From contig JALSSO010000131.1 of the NCBI GenBank assembly GCA_026984215.1, positions 30,475 through 94,474 of the forward strand: DNA of 64,000 nt, given 5' to 3'. The stretch is from Gammaproteobacteria bacterium. GTDB lineage: Bacteria > Pseudomonadota > Gammaproteobacteria > JAJDOJ01. The notes beneath the pieces were generated by a model. The model saw nothing but the letters and a program-made list of their open reading frames with translations, did no database searches and was not told where the DNA came from. A program made the position numbers and the translations under genes. Of this stretch, positions 48,084-57,752 are shown one piece after another; the first letter of the stretch is position 1; every line of letters starts with the position of its first letter.

Positions 48084-49814
48084 ATGCCAGGGCGCATCCC
48101 TGAGTCCTTCGTCGACGAGTTGCTGGCGCGCGTGGACATCGTCCAGGTGATCGACGCGCGCGTGCCCCTGAAGAAAAAGGGCCGCGAATACGCCGCCTGC
48201 TGCCCCTTCCACGGCGAGAAGACGCCCTCTTTCTACGTCAGCCCACAGAAGCAGTTCTACCACTGCTTCGGCTGCGGCGCGCACGGCACCGCCATCGGAT
48301 TTCTCATGGAGTACGAGCGGCTGAGCTTTCCCGAGGCGGTGGAGGCGCTGGCCGAATCGGTGGGCATGGCCGTGCCGCGCGAAGGGGGCGGGTCGGCCGC
48401 CCGGGACGACACCCGTCCGCTGTTCGAAGCCTTGGAGGCGGCCGAGGCGGCCTTCCGCAAGGCCCTGCGGGACAGCCCCCGGGCGGTGAACTACCTCAAG
48501 GCCCGGGGGCTGAGCGGGGCCACCGCCGCCCGCTACGGCATCGGCTACGCGCCGCCCCCGGAGGCCGCCCTGTGGCGCGAACTCCGCGCGCGCTTTCCCG
48601 AGGCGATACTGGAGCGGGCCGGAGTGCTCCTGCGCGGGGAGCGGGGCCCATGGCCCCGCTTCCGGGACCGCATCACCTTCCCCATCCGCGACCGCCGCGG
48701 GCGCGTGGTGGGCTTCGGGGCGCGCACCCTCGGCGAGGCGCAGCCCAAGTATCTGAACTCTCCCGAGAACGTCCTCTTCCACAAGGGCCGGCTGCTGTAC
48801 GGCCTGCACGAATGCCTGCAGCGGGAGCACCGCCCGCGGCGGATCCTGGTGGTGGAAGGCTACATGGACGTCTGCATGCTGGCCGAGCACGGCATCGGTT
48901 ATGCGGTGGCCACGTTGGGTACGGCCACCACCGCCGAGCACATCGCCCAGCTCTACCGCCTGACCGCGGAGCTGGTCTTCTGCTTCGACGGCGACCGCGC
49001 GGGCCGGGCCGCCGCCCGGCGCGCAGCCGAAAACCTGGTCGGACAGTTTCGTGACGGCTGGGAGGCGCGGTTCCTGTTCCTGCCCCAGGGCGAGGACCCG
49101 GACAGCCTGATCCAGCAAGAGGGCACGGCAGCCTTCGAGCGACGCATCGCGGCCGCCACACCCCTGGCCGACTACCTGTTCGAAACCCTCTCCGAGGGAC
49201 TCGACCTGGCCCGGGAGAGCGGCCGCGCGGCCCTGGCCGCGCGCGGCCGCAAACTGTTCGGCACCATGCCGGAGAGCGTCTTCCGCGACCTGCTGTTCCA
49301 GCGGCTGAACGACACCGTGGGCGCCCGGGTGCACGGTCCGCACCTCCCGGCTCCCGCCCCCCCGCGGGCCGTGGACGCGGAGCTCGCCATGCGCCGGCCG
49401 GTGCGCTGGGCCATCACACTGGTCCTGCTGGAGCCCGCGGCCGCGGCCCGGCTGCCAAACCTCGACCCGCTCGACGACCTGAACCTGCCAGGCATCCGGC
49501 TCCTGCTTGCGCTGGTGGAAACCGCCCGCAACCATCCCGATCTCAAGGGCGGACATCTCGCCGAGCACTTCCGCGGGCACGAGGCACACTCCCAACTGCT
49601 AAAGCTGCTCACCTACCGTCCGCCGCAAGGATTCGATGTGGCGGCGGAATTGCGGGACGTGGTGCGACGTCTGTTCGCCATGGCCAGGGAACAGCGCATC
49701 GAGACACTGATCCGCAAGAGCCGAGAAGGGGGGTTGGACGACCAGGAACTCAAGGAATTGAACGATTTGATGCGCAATCCATCCAATACGATGAGCCATC
49801 CAACGGATGCATAG
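48084..49814 (+). CDS. dnaG: DNA primase
   Basis: 576 residues. The zinc ribbon has C40, H43, C61 and C64 (CCPFHGEKTPSF ... HCFGCGAHG). The RNA polymerase core shows VVEGYMDVCMLAEHG (TOPRIM glutamate), ATLGTATT, and CFDGDRAGRAAARRA (TOPRIM aspartates). The C-terminal ~150 residues form the helicase-interaction domain. It makes RNA primers at the replication fork. It is part of a dnaG-rpoD pair; rpsU, which usually precedes dnaG, is absent from this position. Confidence 0.96.
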   Translation: MPGRIPESFVDELLARVDIVQVIDARVPLKKKGREYAACCPFHGEKTPSFYVSPQKQFYHCFGCGAHGTAIGFLMEYERLSFPEAVEALAESVGMAVPREGGGSAARDDTRPLFEALEAAEAAFRKALRDSPRAVNYLKARGLSGATAARYGIGYAPPPEAALWRELRARFPEAILERAGVLLRGERGPWPRFRDRITFPIRDRRGRVVGFGARTLGEAQPKYLNSPENVLFHKGRLLYGLHECLQREHRPRRILVVEGYMDVCMLAEHGIGYAVATLGTATTAEHIAQLYRLTAELVFCFDGDRAGRAAARRAAENLVGQFRDGWEARFLFLPQGEDPDSLIQQEGTAAFERRIAAATPLADYLFETLSEGLDLARESGRAALAARGRKLFGTMPESVFRDLLFQRLNDTVGARVHGPHLPAPAPPRAVDAELAMRRPVRWAITLVLLEPAAAARLPNLDPLDDLNLPGIRLLLALVETARNHPDLKGGHLAEHFRGHEAHSQLLKLLTYRPPQGFDVAAELRDVVRRLFAMAREQRIETLIRKSREGGLDDQELKELNDLMRNPSNTMSHPTDA

Positions 49815-49829
49815 AGGCGATGCACATGC

Positions 49830-49835
49830 TATAGT
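49830..49835 (+). promoter_or_regulatory. Possible -10 box before rpoD
   Basis: TATAGT lies in the 71-bp gap between dnaG and rpoD, 50 bp before the preferred start. There is no clear -35 element. It could let rpoD be transcribed separately from dnaG. Confidence 0.3.
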
Positions 49836-49885
49836 GAGTGGTTCACTTGACCCCTGGTAATCCGATGCAAACACGCACAGGCGCT

Positions 49886-51682
<1,797 letters not shown>

Positions 51683-51703
51683 TCTCTTCCCCACCCGACC
51701 GCT

Positions 51704-51734
51704 AAAGGGGCCGCCCCGCACGGGCGGCCCCTTT
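51704..51734 (+). terminator. Rho-independent terminator after rpoD
   Basis: A perfect 13-bp stem AAAGGGGCCGCCC (51704-51716) / GGGCGGCCCCTTT (51722-51734) with a 5-nt loop begins 21 bp after the rpoD stop. The short U-run is part of the stem foot. Confidence 0.85.
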
Positions 51735-51787
51735 CGCTTGCCCGCCCACGCGGCTAGTCTATAGCCGGAATCTTCACGACCTCTGCC

Positions 51788-51864
<77 letters not shown>

Positions 51865-51930
51865 AAAAGTCGAACTTGCGGACCCCCGCTCATCCAGCGG
51901 GCCGGAGACCGCCACACCCGGTTCCCCAGT

Positions 51931-52872
51931 TTGTCACCGGACCTGCTGCAACAACTGGAAGCCCGCCTCGGACCCGACCATGCCCGCAGGCGGCTCGCCC
52001 TGGAACAGGAGGCCGAACCGCGGGTGTTCGGAGGCGGGCTCAATTTCTTCCATCCCGAGAACTGGTACTCGGGTCACCGACTGTTGCGAACCGCCCTCAA
52101 ACTGAGCGGACTCTACTGGCGCGGACGGCGCAACACCCTACGTTTCACCCTGGAACACCACACCATCGCCTTGCCCCACCTGCCCGCCGCCTTCGAGGAC
52201 TTCCGCATCCTGCACCTCACCGACCTGCACACGGACATGCACCCCGAAGCCACCGATGCCCTGGCCGAGCGGGTCCGGGGCCTGACCTACGACCTTTGCG
52301 TGCTCACCGGCGACTTCCGGGCCTGGACCTTCGGCGCCATCGAGCCGGCCATGGAAGGCATGCAGCGGCTGCGCAAGGCGTTGCGCGGTGAGATCTTCGC
52401 CGTGCTCGGCAACCACGACTCCATCCGCATGGTGCCGGCGCTGGAGGCCATGGGCATCCACGTGCTCCTCAACGAGGCCGTCCCCCTGCGCCGCGGTGGC
52501 GCATCGATCCACCTCGCCGGTATCGACGATGCGCACTACTACCGCGTGGACGACATCGAGCGCACCGCCCGCGCGGTTCCGCCCGAGGCCGTCTCCATCC
52601 TCCTGTCCCACACTCCGGAGATCTTTCGCCAAGCCGCCCGCGCCGGTTTCGACGTGCTTCTGTGCGGCCACACCCACGGCGGGCAGATCTGCCTCCCCGG
52701 CGGCTTCCCGCTCACCATCGACAGCGACTGCCCCCGCCGCCTGGCCGCCGGCCCCTGGCGCCACGGGGCCCTGCGTGGCTACACCAGCCGCGGCGCCGGG
52801 ACCTCCATCGTCGAGGTTCGTTTCAACTGCCCGCCGGAGATCACACTGCACCGCCTCACGCGGGGTCAATAG
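51931..52872 (+). CDS. Metallophosphoesterase (calcineurin-like)
   Basis: 313 residues from TTG 51931 (an assumed start; later starts are possible). Metal motifs are LHLTDLHTDMH (DxH), LTGDFRAW (GDx), LGNHDS (GNHD), LLSHTPEIF and LLCGHTHGGQICLPGGFPL (GHxHGGQ). The pattern resembles YaeI/YkuE-type phosphodiesterases that act on lipid or nucleotide substrates. It follows the tRNA by 66 bp. The stop overlaps the convergent CarS-like gene by 7 bp. Confidence 0.85.
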   Translation: MSPDLLQQLEARLGPDHARRRLALEQEAEPRVFGGGLNFFHPENWYSGHRLLRTALKLSGLYWRGRRNTLRFTLEHHTIALPHLPAAFEDFRILHLTDLHTDMHPEATDALAERVRGLTYDLCVLTGDFRAWTFGAIEPAMEGMQRLRKALRGEIFAVLGNHDSIRMVPALEAMGIHVLLNEAVPLRRGGASIHLAGIDDAHYYRVDDIERTARAVPPEAVSILLSHTPEIFRQAARAGFDVLLCGHTHGGQICLPGGFPLTIDSDCPRRLAAGPWRHGALRGYTSRGAGTSIVEVRFNCPPEITLHRLTRGQ

Positions 52873-53345
52873 GGGCGCTGCCGGATGCCGAGCCGGTACA
52901 GAACCGGCGAAATCGTCACTTCCAAGACGAAAAACGCCGCCGTGACCACCAGCACCCCAATCCCGTCCAGTCCCAGCGGCCCCGACAACACCGCCGCCGG
53001 AAGCAGCGACTCCGGAATCTGATCCAAGCCCGGCGCCCGCCCACTGGAAGCGATTCCCATCCGCCGCTTGACGAAACTCGCCAACACGTCGCCGACCATC
53101 GCGAGCAGCCCCACCTCCGCGCCCACGAGCCAAGGCAGCCCCACCAAGGCCGCGGCCAGCGAAGTACACGACACCGCGGACAACACGCCCCGTAAGGTCT
53201 TGGAAGGGCCCAACCATCGCCGGCCGTCGGGCGCCCGCCGACCCGCGTCCAGCGGCCACGCCAGCCTGGAACCCAACAGATCGCGCACGACCACGGGCGC
53301 CCCGTTGGCAACCACCAACAGGAACAGCGCCACCAACTCATTCAT
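52866..53345 (-). CDS. CDP-archaeol synthase-like (CarS/DUF46) membrane protein
   Basis: 159 residues with about four to five membrane helices. The motif GDVLASFVKRRMGIASSGRAPGLDQIPESLL matches the conserved GDxxxSxxKRRxxxxxGxxxPxxDQxP region of CarS, related to CDP-diglyceride synthases. Archaeal CarS activates archaeol phosphate with CTP; the substrate of bacterial members is unknown. The N-terminus also fits (ANGAPVVVRDLLGSRLAWPLDAGRR, WLGPSKTLRG). Confidence 0.8.
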   Translation of the reverse strand: MNELVALFLLVVANGAPVVVRDLLGSRLAWPLDAGRRAPDGRRWLGPSKTLRGVLSAVSCTSLAAALVGLPWLVGAEVGLLAMVGDVLASFVKRRMGIASSGRAPGLDQIPESLLPAAVLSGPLGLDGIGVLVVTAAFFVLEVTISPVLYRLGIRQRPY

Positions 53346-53600
53346 GGAATCGCCCCGCCATCGGGGCCAGACGATACCTCACCGCAATGGCAGACAACCA
53401 GCGGGCCCGGTTCCCAAAGCCTGGGCTCACCGTGACCCTCGCTTGCTCGGCCGGATCCGCAGCGACGCCGGGCAGCACCACCGCGAACTTCCCGCCGCCG
53501 TAGCGGATACTCCAAAAGACGTCCCGCGCCTGGCCAAACGCCATATGATCCAAACAGGCCGTAGCCTGCGTAGATCAAATCCCCGATGTCCACGGCCCGG
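53338..53600 (-). pseudogene. Remnant of a GGDEF (diguanylate cyclase) gene
   Basis: The minus strand encodes SIRYGGGKFAVVLPG, close to the RYGGEEFAVLLPG core of GGDEF domains, and 12 residues later ARVTVSPGFG, like the later VTVSIGVA strand. In intact domains about 45 residues separate these, so an internal piece is deleted. The catalytic EE pair is GK. There is no recognisable continuous reading frame upstream, where the frame seems shifted near 53560. The remnant abuts the start of the CarS-like gene. Confidence 0.5.
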
Positions 53601-53826
53601 CACGCCACGCCCGGCGGCGCGTATGAACGGCCGAACCTATCGACGCTTACGACTGGGCGCCATCCACCACTCGCCCATCGGTTATCTCCGTTCCCTGGTG
53701 ATGCGCGCAGGCGGGTGCCTTTCATCCCCGGTATGCCGATGGCATGGCGGAACTGCGGCAGAAGGAAGAGAACTGAAGAATCACGGAGAAGGTGCCGACA
53801 AGGCGTGAATTGACCCGATACAGGCA

Positions 53827-53861
53827 CTGTCAACAGGTACTATAATCAGCCCTGTTCACAG
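53827..53861 (+). promoter_or_regulatory. Promoter with twin palindromic operators for the toxin-antitoxin operon
   Basis: CTGTCAACAG (53827-53836) and CTGTTCACAG (53852-53861) are both perfect CTGT-NN-ACAG palindromes, centres 25 bp apart, on either side of TATAAT (53841-53846). They lie 17-51 bp before the antitoxin start. Phd/YefM antitoxins repress their own promoters through short palindromes, and this arrangement fits. Confidence 0.6.
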
Positions 53862-53877
53862 CACACGAGGAACGACC

Positions 53878-54147
53878 ATGAACATCAAATTCTCCGAGGA
53901 CGTGGTGCCGCTCACGGACCTCAAGACCAATCCGGGGCGGGTGGTGAAACACACCGCCGAGACCCACCGGCCCGTGCTGGTCACCAGCCGCGGGCGGGGC
54001 GTGGCCGTGGTGCAGTCGGTGGTGGATTTCGAGACCGCCGAGGAGGAACGCGCCTTCATGCGCGCCGTGGTGGAGGGCCTGGCCGACCTGGATGCGGGAC
54101 GCGAGGTCAGTCTGGCGGAGGCCCGGGCGCGGCTCGGCCTGAAATAG
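53878..54147 (+). CDS. Type II antitoxin, Phd/YefM family
   Basis: 89 residues. The N-terminal DNA-binding part (IKFSEDVVPLTDLKTNPGRVVKHTAETHRPVLVTSRGRGVAVVQSVVDFE) shows the Phd/YefM pattern, including the LKTNP..V and GR..AV..S..D stretches. The C-terminal half (ERAFMRAVVEGLADLDAGREVSLAEARARLGLK) is the toxin-binding helix region. The ribosome binding site GAGGAA lies at 53867. The toxin gene follows by 4 bp. Confidence 0.9.
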   Translation: MNIKFSEDVVPLTDLKTNPGRVVKHTAETHRPVLVTSRGRGVAVVQSVVDFETAEEERAFMRAVVEGLADLDAGREVSLAEARARLGLK

Positions 54148-54151
54148 CCCC

Positions 54152-54469
54152 GTGCCGGCGCCCGCCGTCACCTTCGCCGAATCCGCGCTGGCGGACCTGG
54201 AGGCGATCCTGGCCTGGTACGCGGAACAGGACGTGCCGGATGTCGGCCGGCGGCAGGTAGCAGAGATCCTCGACCGCGTGCAGGCGCTCAGGAATCATCC
54301 CGACATGGGGCGCGTGGTACCGGAGTTTGGCCAGCCCTTTCTGCGGGAACTGATCCATCCCCCGTTTCGCATCGTCTACCGGCGCGAACCGAGACGCATC
54401 CGCGTGGTGCGGGTCTGGCGCAGCGAGCGCCTGCTGCGCCTGCCGGCCGACGAGCCTGACCAACCCTGA
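54152..54469 (+). CDS. Type II toxin, RelE/ParE family
   Basis: 105 residues from GTG 54152. The pattern VTFAESALADLEAILAWYAEQ ... HPDMGRVVPEFGQPFLRELIHPPFRIVYRREPRRIRVVRVWRSERLL is that of ParE/RelE toxins (RELxxxPFRIVYR). It could act on gyrase (ParE) or ribosome-bound mRNA (RelE); sequence reading alone does not decide. The pair is intact, with no frameshift. It is flanked by decayed genes on both sides. Confidence 0.88.
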   Translation: MPAPAVTFAESALADLEAILAWYAEQDVPDVGRRQVAEILDRVQALRNHPDMGRVVPEFGQPFLRELIHPPFRIVYRREPRRIRVVRVWRSERLLRLPADEPDQP

Positions 54470-54679
54470 CCCTGGATTTTCTCCTCAGGCTTTTCCCATG
54501 TCTTGCCGGGTTATGGCAGTGTCATCACCTCGGGATCCCACAGACAGGAGTCAGCCGGGCAATTTCGGCGGCCGGCCCGACTCCCGCCGGCTGGCCGGAT
54601 TGGCCATTACCGCGCACGCCCCACACAGGACACCACCACATCGGTCCTGCCGTACCCCAGTTCACGGGAAATGACCTAG

Positions 54680-55110
54680 CGCGCAGCTTGGTCGATCATT
54701 TCGTCGTCCGGCCACCACCGGCGTCACTGCACCGGTCAGTCGCCGGTAGCGTTCGCAGGTATGGGCGGCACGCAAGTCATGGAAGCCGCGCAGGCCATGC
54801 TGTCCCGCATCCGACGACCAGGCGTGATAGGCATGTGCCTTCCACCGGCTGAAACTCAAGGCCCCCGGCGCCAGGTTCCGGCCCTTGCCCTGCGCCTCCG
54901 CCGCCCGTATCAGGGTGCGCAGGGCCCTTTCCGTCACCGGCACCCAACGATCCACCTCCCTGCCCCGGCCGCCGTTGGTGCCCGCGGTGACGTTCACCCG
55001 GCTCAGGTGGCGGGCCTGGACCAGCGCGCCCTCGCATCCAGCAGCGAGGCCTCATGGAACCGCAGGCCCAGCTCCCGGGCCAGCCCGGCTGCCGAACGCG
55101 CGACCGGCCG
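54680..55110 (-). pseudogene. Fragment of a tyrosine recombinase/integrase (Integrase_1-like), frameshifted
   Basis: On the minus strand one frame reads LARELGLRFHEASLLDARA (about 55084-55028), then after a 1- or 2-base slip in GCGCG near 55030 the next frame continues LVQARHLSRVNVTAGTNGGRGREVDRWVPVTERALRTLI and later GFHDLRAAHTCERYRRLTGAVTPVVAGRR. This is the catalytic region of integrase domain-containing proteins of mobile elements. The N-terminal part and the final HxxR/tyrosine part are missing. The flanks 54470-54680 and 55111-55228 show nothing recognisable. Confidence 0.6.
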
Positions 55111-55228
55111 TGGCGGGGTTCGGCGCGGGCGATTCACCGCGCGCCACCCACCTGTTCGCTTTCACGCAACGCCCCGAAGTCGGTTCGTTCCGTACCCTGG
55201 CCGGGCCGGCGCGGCGCTGGGTCGTGCC

Positions 55229-55504
55229 TCAATCCCTGCGGTAGCCGTACAGCCAGCGGGCCGTGGTCCCACCCACGTTGCGCACCGTATGCACGGCACC
55301 GGCCGGAATGAACACTTCCTCCCCGGGCGCCGGGCGGTGGACACGGCCGCCGAACTCCAGTTCGATCCGACCTTCCAACGGCATGACCAGCTCGTCGGTG
55401 GGATGCACGAAATCACGCCAGACCCGACCCGGCGGATCCACCCACAGATCGCAACTGAAACCCCGCGCGCGCCAGTCCGCGCAAACCCGGTCCTGGTCCA
55501 CCAT
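55229..55504 (-). CDS. Small cupin domain protein
   Basis: 91 residues from ATG 55504, a single beta-barrel. The stretch HPTDELVMPLEGRIELEFGGRVHRPAPGEEVFIPAGAVHTVRNVG is the typical cupin motif 1/motif 2 arrangement; the metal residues would be H and E of HPTDE and the H of PAGAVHTV. The substrate is unknown. The start is 5 bp from the osmC-like gene end, same strand, so the two are an operon. Confidence 0.8.
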   Translation of the reverse strand: MVDQDRVCADWRARGFSCDLWVDPPGRVWRDFVHPTDELVMPLEGRIELEFGGRVHRPAPGEEVFIPAGAVHTVRNVGGTTARWLYGYRRD

Positions 55505-55509
55505 CCCCC

Positions 55510-55974
55510 TCACCCCGACTCGTGAAGGAGCCGCCCCTGCGGATCCTCGACCCGCACGTGGACGGGAAATCCAGACCGCAGACTCGCCGTGACCACGCAG
55601 AAATCCTCGAACAGCGCCGCACAGCGCTCGCGTTTGGAAGACTCGGACAGCTCCGGCGAAAGCCGCAGGGTCACCTCCAGCGCGCCGATACGCAGCCGTC
55701 CCCGGTCGTTGCGGACCATGCGGCCGCGCACCCGGGCGCGTACCGCACCGGGCGCCGGGTCGCGCTTGGTCATGCAATAGAGCAGGCTCGCGGACAAACA
55801 GTTGGCCGCGGCCGCGGCCACCAGGCGCGCCGCGTTGGGACCACGCTCCAGGCCCAGGGGCCTCGGCTCGTCGAGCAGGAGCACGGGGACCTCTTCCCAG
55901 TCGAAACGCACCTCGAACGCATAACCCGCCTTGTGCCGTACCTCGAATTCGAAACCCGCCTCTTCACCGCTCAC
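55510..55974 (-). CDS. OsmC family protein
   Basis: 154 residues. Two conserved cysteines are present: C59 in AAAANCLSASLLYC and C126 in LFEDFCVVTASLRSG. This matches the OsmC/Ohr fold, whose members reduce organic hydroperoxides with a Cys pair. The arginine expected early in Ohr cannot be assigned with confidence. It is followed by a cupin gene and is divergent from the secreted protein at 56115. The 140-bp gap between them has no clear promoter. Confidence 0.82.
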   Translation of the reverse strand: MSGEEAGFEFEVRHKAGYAFEVRFDWEEVPVLLLDEPRPLGLERGPNAARLVAAAAANCLSASLLYCMTKRDPAPGAVRARVRGRMVRNDRGRLRIGALEVTLRLSPELSESSKRERCAALFEDFCVVTASLRSGFPVHVRVEDPQGRLLHESG

Positions 55975-56114
55975 TTTTCCCCTCCATTGTCCGGGATCAT
56001 CCTCCCCGCGCGCGAACGGCTTCCGCCGCTGCCGTTTTGCTCTACACTACGAAGGCCGCAGCCGCCACCTCTGGAACCGCTGCGACCACCAAGGCAAAAG
56101 ACTAGGAGGCGTCC

Positions 56115-57692
56115 GTGTTGAGAGCAATCCGTATTCCCGCATTGCTGCTGACGGCAGCGATCTGTGTCCCGAGCCAGGCAGAACAGACTACGTCCGCCAG
56201 CCACCAGGAGGCCGATGCGGCCGCGCAGACGACCCAGACCCCGGCCTCGCCTCCGGCCGGCCAGGCGCCATCCACCGGCGCCGCCTCCGCGGTGCCGCAG
56301 GCCTCGGGGGCGGCCTCAGCGGAACCGGCCTCCGGCGCACCGGCGAAATCCGAGGCGGCCTCAGCGGAACCGGCCTCCGGCGCACCGGCGGAATCCGAGG
56401 CGACCGCCGCGCCGGCCCAGCAGGACGCCCCGCAGGCCGGGGTGGTTACAGAACAGGGTGAATCGGCCCCGGCCCAAGCACCGTCGGCCACCGCCGAGGC
56501 ACCCGCCCCGAGCCCGCAGGCCGAAGCGCCGGCCGAGGTCTACACACCCCCGCTGCCGCCCGAGTACGAGCGTATCCTCCGGCAGCTCGCCGAGTGGCAG
56601 GACTACGTCAAAAAACAGCACGAGACCCGCAAGCAGTGGGCGGAGCAGCGCATGGAACGGCTGCGCAAGGAGCGGGAAGAGGCCGTCAAGCGCGCCATCG
56701 AGGAGCAGGAGAAGCTGGCCAAGTACTACGAGGCCATGCGCCGGCTGGCCGAGGAGCAGAAGGCCTGGATCGAGAAGCACCGCGACGAGTATCTCAAGCA
56801 GGCCGAGGAACGCGAAAAGGGCCTGCTCGAGTACCATGAGCAGATGCGCCGCATGGCCGAGGAACGCCAAAAGCAGCTCACGGACAAGCTCGCCCACATC
56901 GATCGCCTGACCCGGCAGGAGGTACAGGATCTCGTGGAGGAGATGCGTCGGCAGATGCACGAGGACGCCCTGGCCCTGGACAGCTCCAGCAAGGCCGAAC
57001 CGGCCGGCCCTTCCGGCCAGATGGGGCGCATGCCCATGCCATCGGGATATGGCCCCAGCGGCGCACCGATGCGCCGCGCCCTTCCGCAAGGCGGTTGGCG
57101 GGGCACGCCGGTGACCCGCCAACCGGCCTGGGCGGGTCCCCAGACCGGTTATCCGCGCACCGGCGGCTGGGAAATGACGCCACCGCCGACGGGCAACCGC
57201 GGCGGCTGGAGCGCTCCGATGGGCGTCGGGCAACAAGCGGTGCCCCCGGCGGGATGGAACTGGCAACCCCCCGGGGAGCGGCCCCAGATGCAGCCATCGC
57301 TCCAGCAACCCCCATACGGTCCCCCGGCTGGCCAGGGGGGAGGCGGTGGCTACCCGCAAGGGTATCAGCCGCCCATGGGCATGCCCGCCTATCCCGCGAT
57401 GCCCGGCCCCATGGGCCCGCAGAGCCGGATGATGCGGCCTCACCGTCACCCCCGTCTGGCCGCCATGTGGTGGACGCACCATCCCGTGGTCCCACCAGCC
57501 CGTGCGTACCCCGCCAGAACGATGGTGGTGGCTCGGGGACCGGCGTGGAGGCCCGCCCCGGCCTGGCGAGGCGCGCCCGTGCGGTTCGCCGCCCGTTGGC
57601 CCACCCGCACACCCCGCCCGGCACCGGTCGGAACCTCGCATGCCACGCCCCGCCTGGTATTGCGGCAGAGCGGGGAGCGGAGGCCCGGCTGA
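56115..57692 (+). CDS. Secreted protein: Pro/Ala-rich linker, long coiled coil, Gly/Pro/Met/Trp-rich tail
   Basis: 525 residues from GTG 56115, with AGGAGG 5 bases upstream. A signal peptide (RIPALLLTAAICVPSQA, cleavage after A22) is followed by an Ala/Pro/Ser/Glu-rich stretch (23-145) that holds a 15-residue duplication. Residues ~150-290 are a charged coiled coil (RQLAEWQDYVKKQHETRKQW ... EEMRRQMHEDALA). Residues 290-525 are rich in Gly, Pro, Met, Trp and Arg (for example PTGNRGGWSAPMGVGQQ) and end with many basic residues. No family is recognised. A structural envelope or matrix role is only a guess from composition. A terminator follows. Confidence 0.6.
   Translation: MLRAIRIPALLLTAAICVPSQAEQTTSASHQEADAAAQTTQTPASPPAGQAPSTGAASAVPQASGAASAEPASGAPAKSEAASAEPASGAPAESEATAAPAQQDAPQAGVVTEQGESAPAQAPSATAEAPAPSPQAEAPAEVYTPPLPPEYERILRQLAEWQDYVKKQHETRKQWAEQRMERLRKEREEAVKRAIEEQEKLAKYYEAMRRLAEEQKAWIEKHRDEYLKQAEEREKGLLEYHEQMRRMAEERQKQLTDKLAHIDRLTRQEVQDLVEEMRRQMHEDALALDSSSKAEPAGPSGQMGRMPMPSGYGPSGAPMRRALPQGGWRGTPVTRQPAWAGPQTGYPRTGGWEMTPPPTGNRGGWSAPMGVGQQAVPPAGWNWQPPGERPQMQPSLQQPPYGPPAGQGGGGGYPQGYQPPMGMPAYPAMPGPMGPQSRMMRPHRHPRLAAMWWTHHPVVPPARAYPARTMVVARGPAWRPAPAWRGAPVRFAARWPTRTPRPAPVGTSHATPRLVLRQSGERRPG
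56311..56400 (+). repeat. Two 45-bp tandem repeats in the secreted protein gene
   Basis: 56311-56355 and 56356-56400 are almost identical and each encodes ASAEPASGAPA followed by K or E and SEA. The unit is in frame, so it is a possible length-variable linker. Confidence 0.85.
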
Positions 57693-57717
57693 ACGCGCCA
57701 CACCGCCAGGCATGATG

Positions 57718-57747
57718 GGAAAACGGGGGCATTCGCCCCCGTTTTCC
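57718..57747. terminator. Bidirectional terminator between the secreted protein gene and folK
   Basis: A perfect 13-bp stem GGAAAACGGGGGC (57718-57730) / GCCCCCGTTTTCC (57735-57747) with a 4-nt loop ATTC. It lies 25 bp after one stop and 5 bp after the convergent folK stop. Its form matches the hemN terminator at 27381. Confidence 0.85.
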
Positions 57748-57752
57748 GCGTC

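Noticed and set aside
48027..49595. Minus-strand open frame of 522 codons over dnaG
   Set aside because: Shadow of dnaG in a GC-rich genome; no family features.
53342..53833. Open minus-strand frame of 163 codons over the decayed patch
   Set aside because: Its product has no similarity and it runs in a different frame from the GGDEF remnant; best explained as chance opening.
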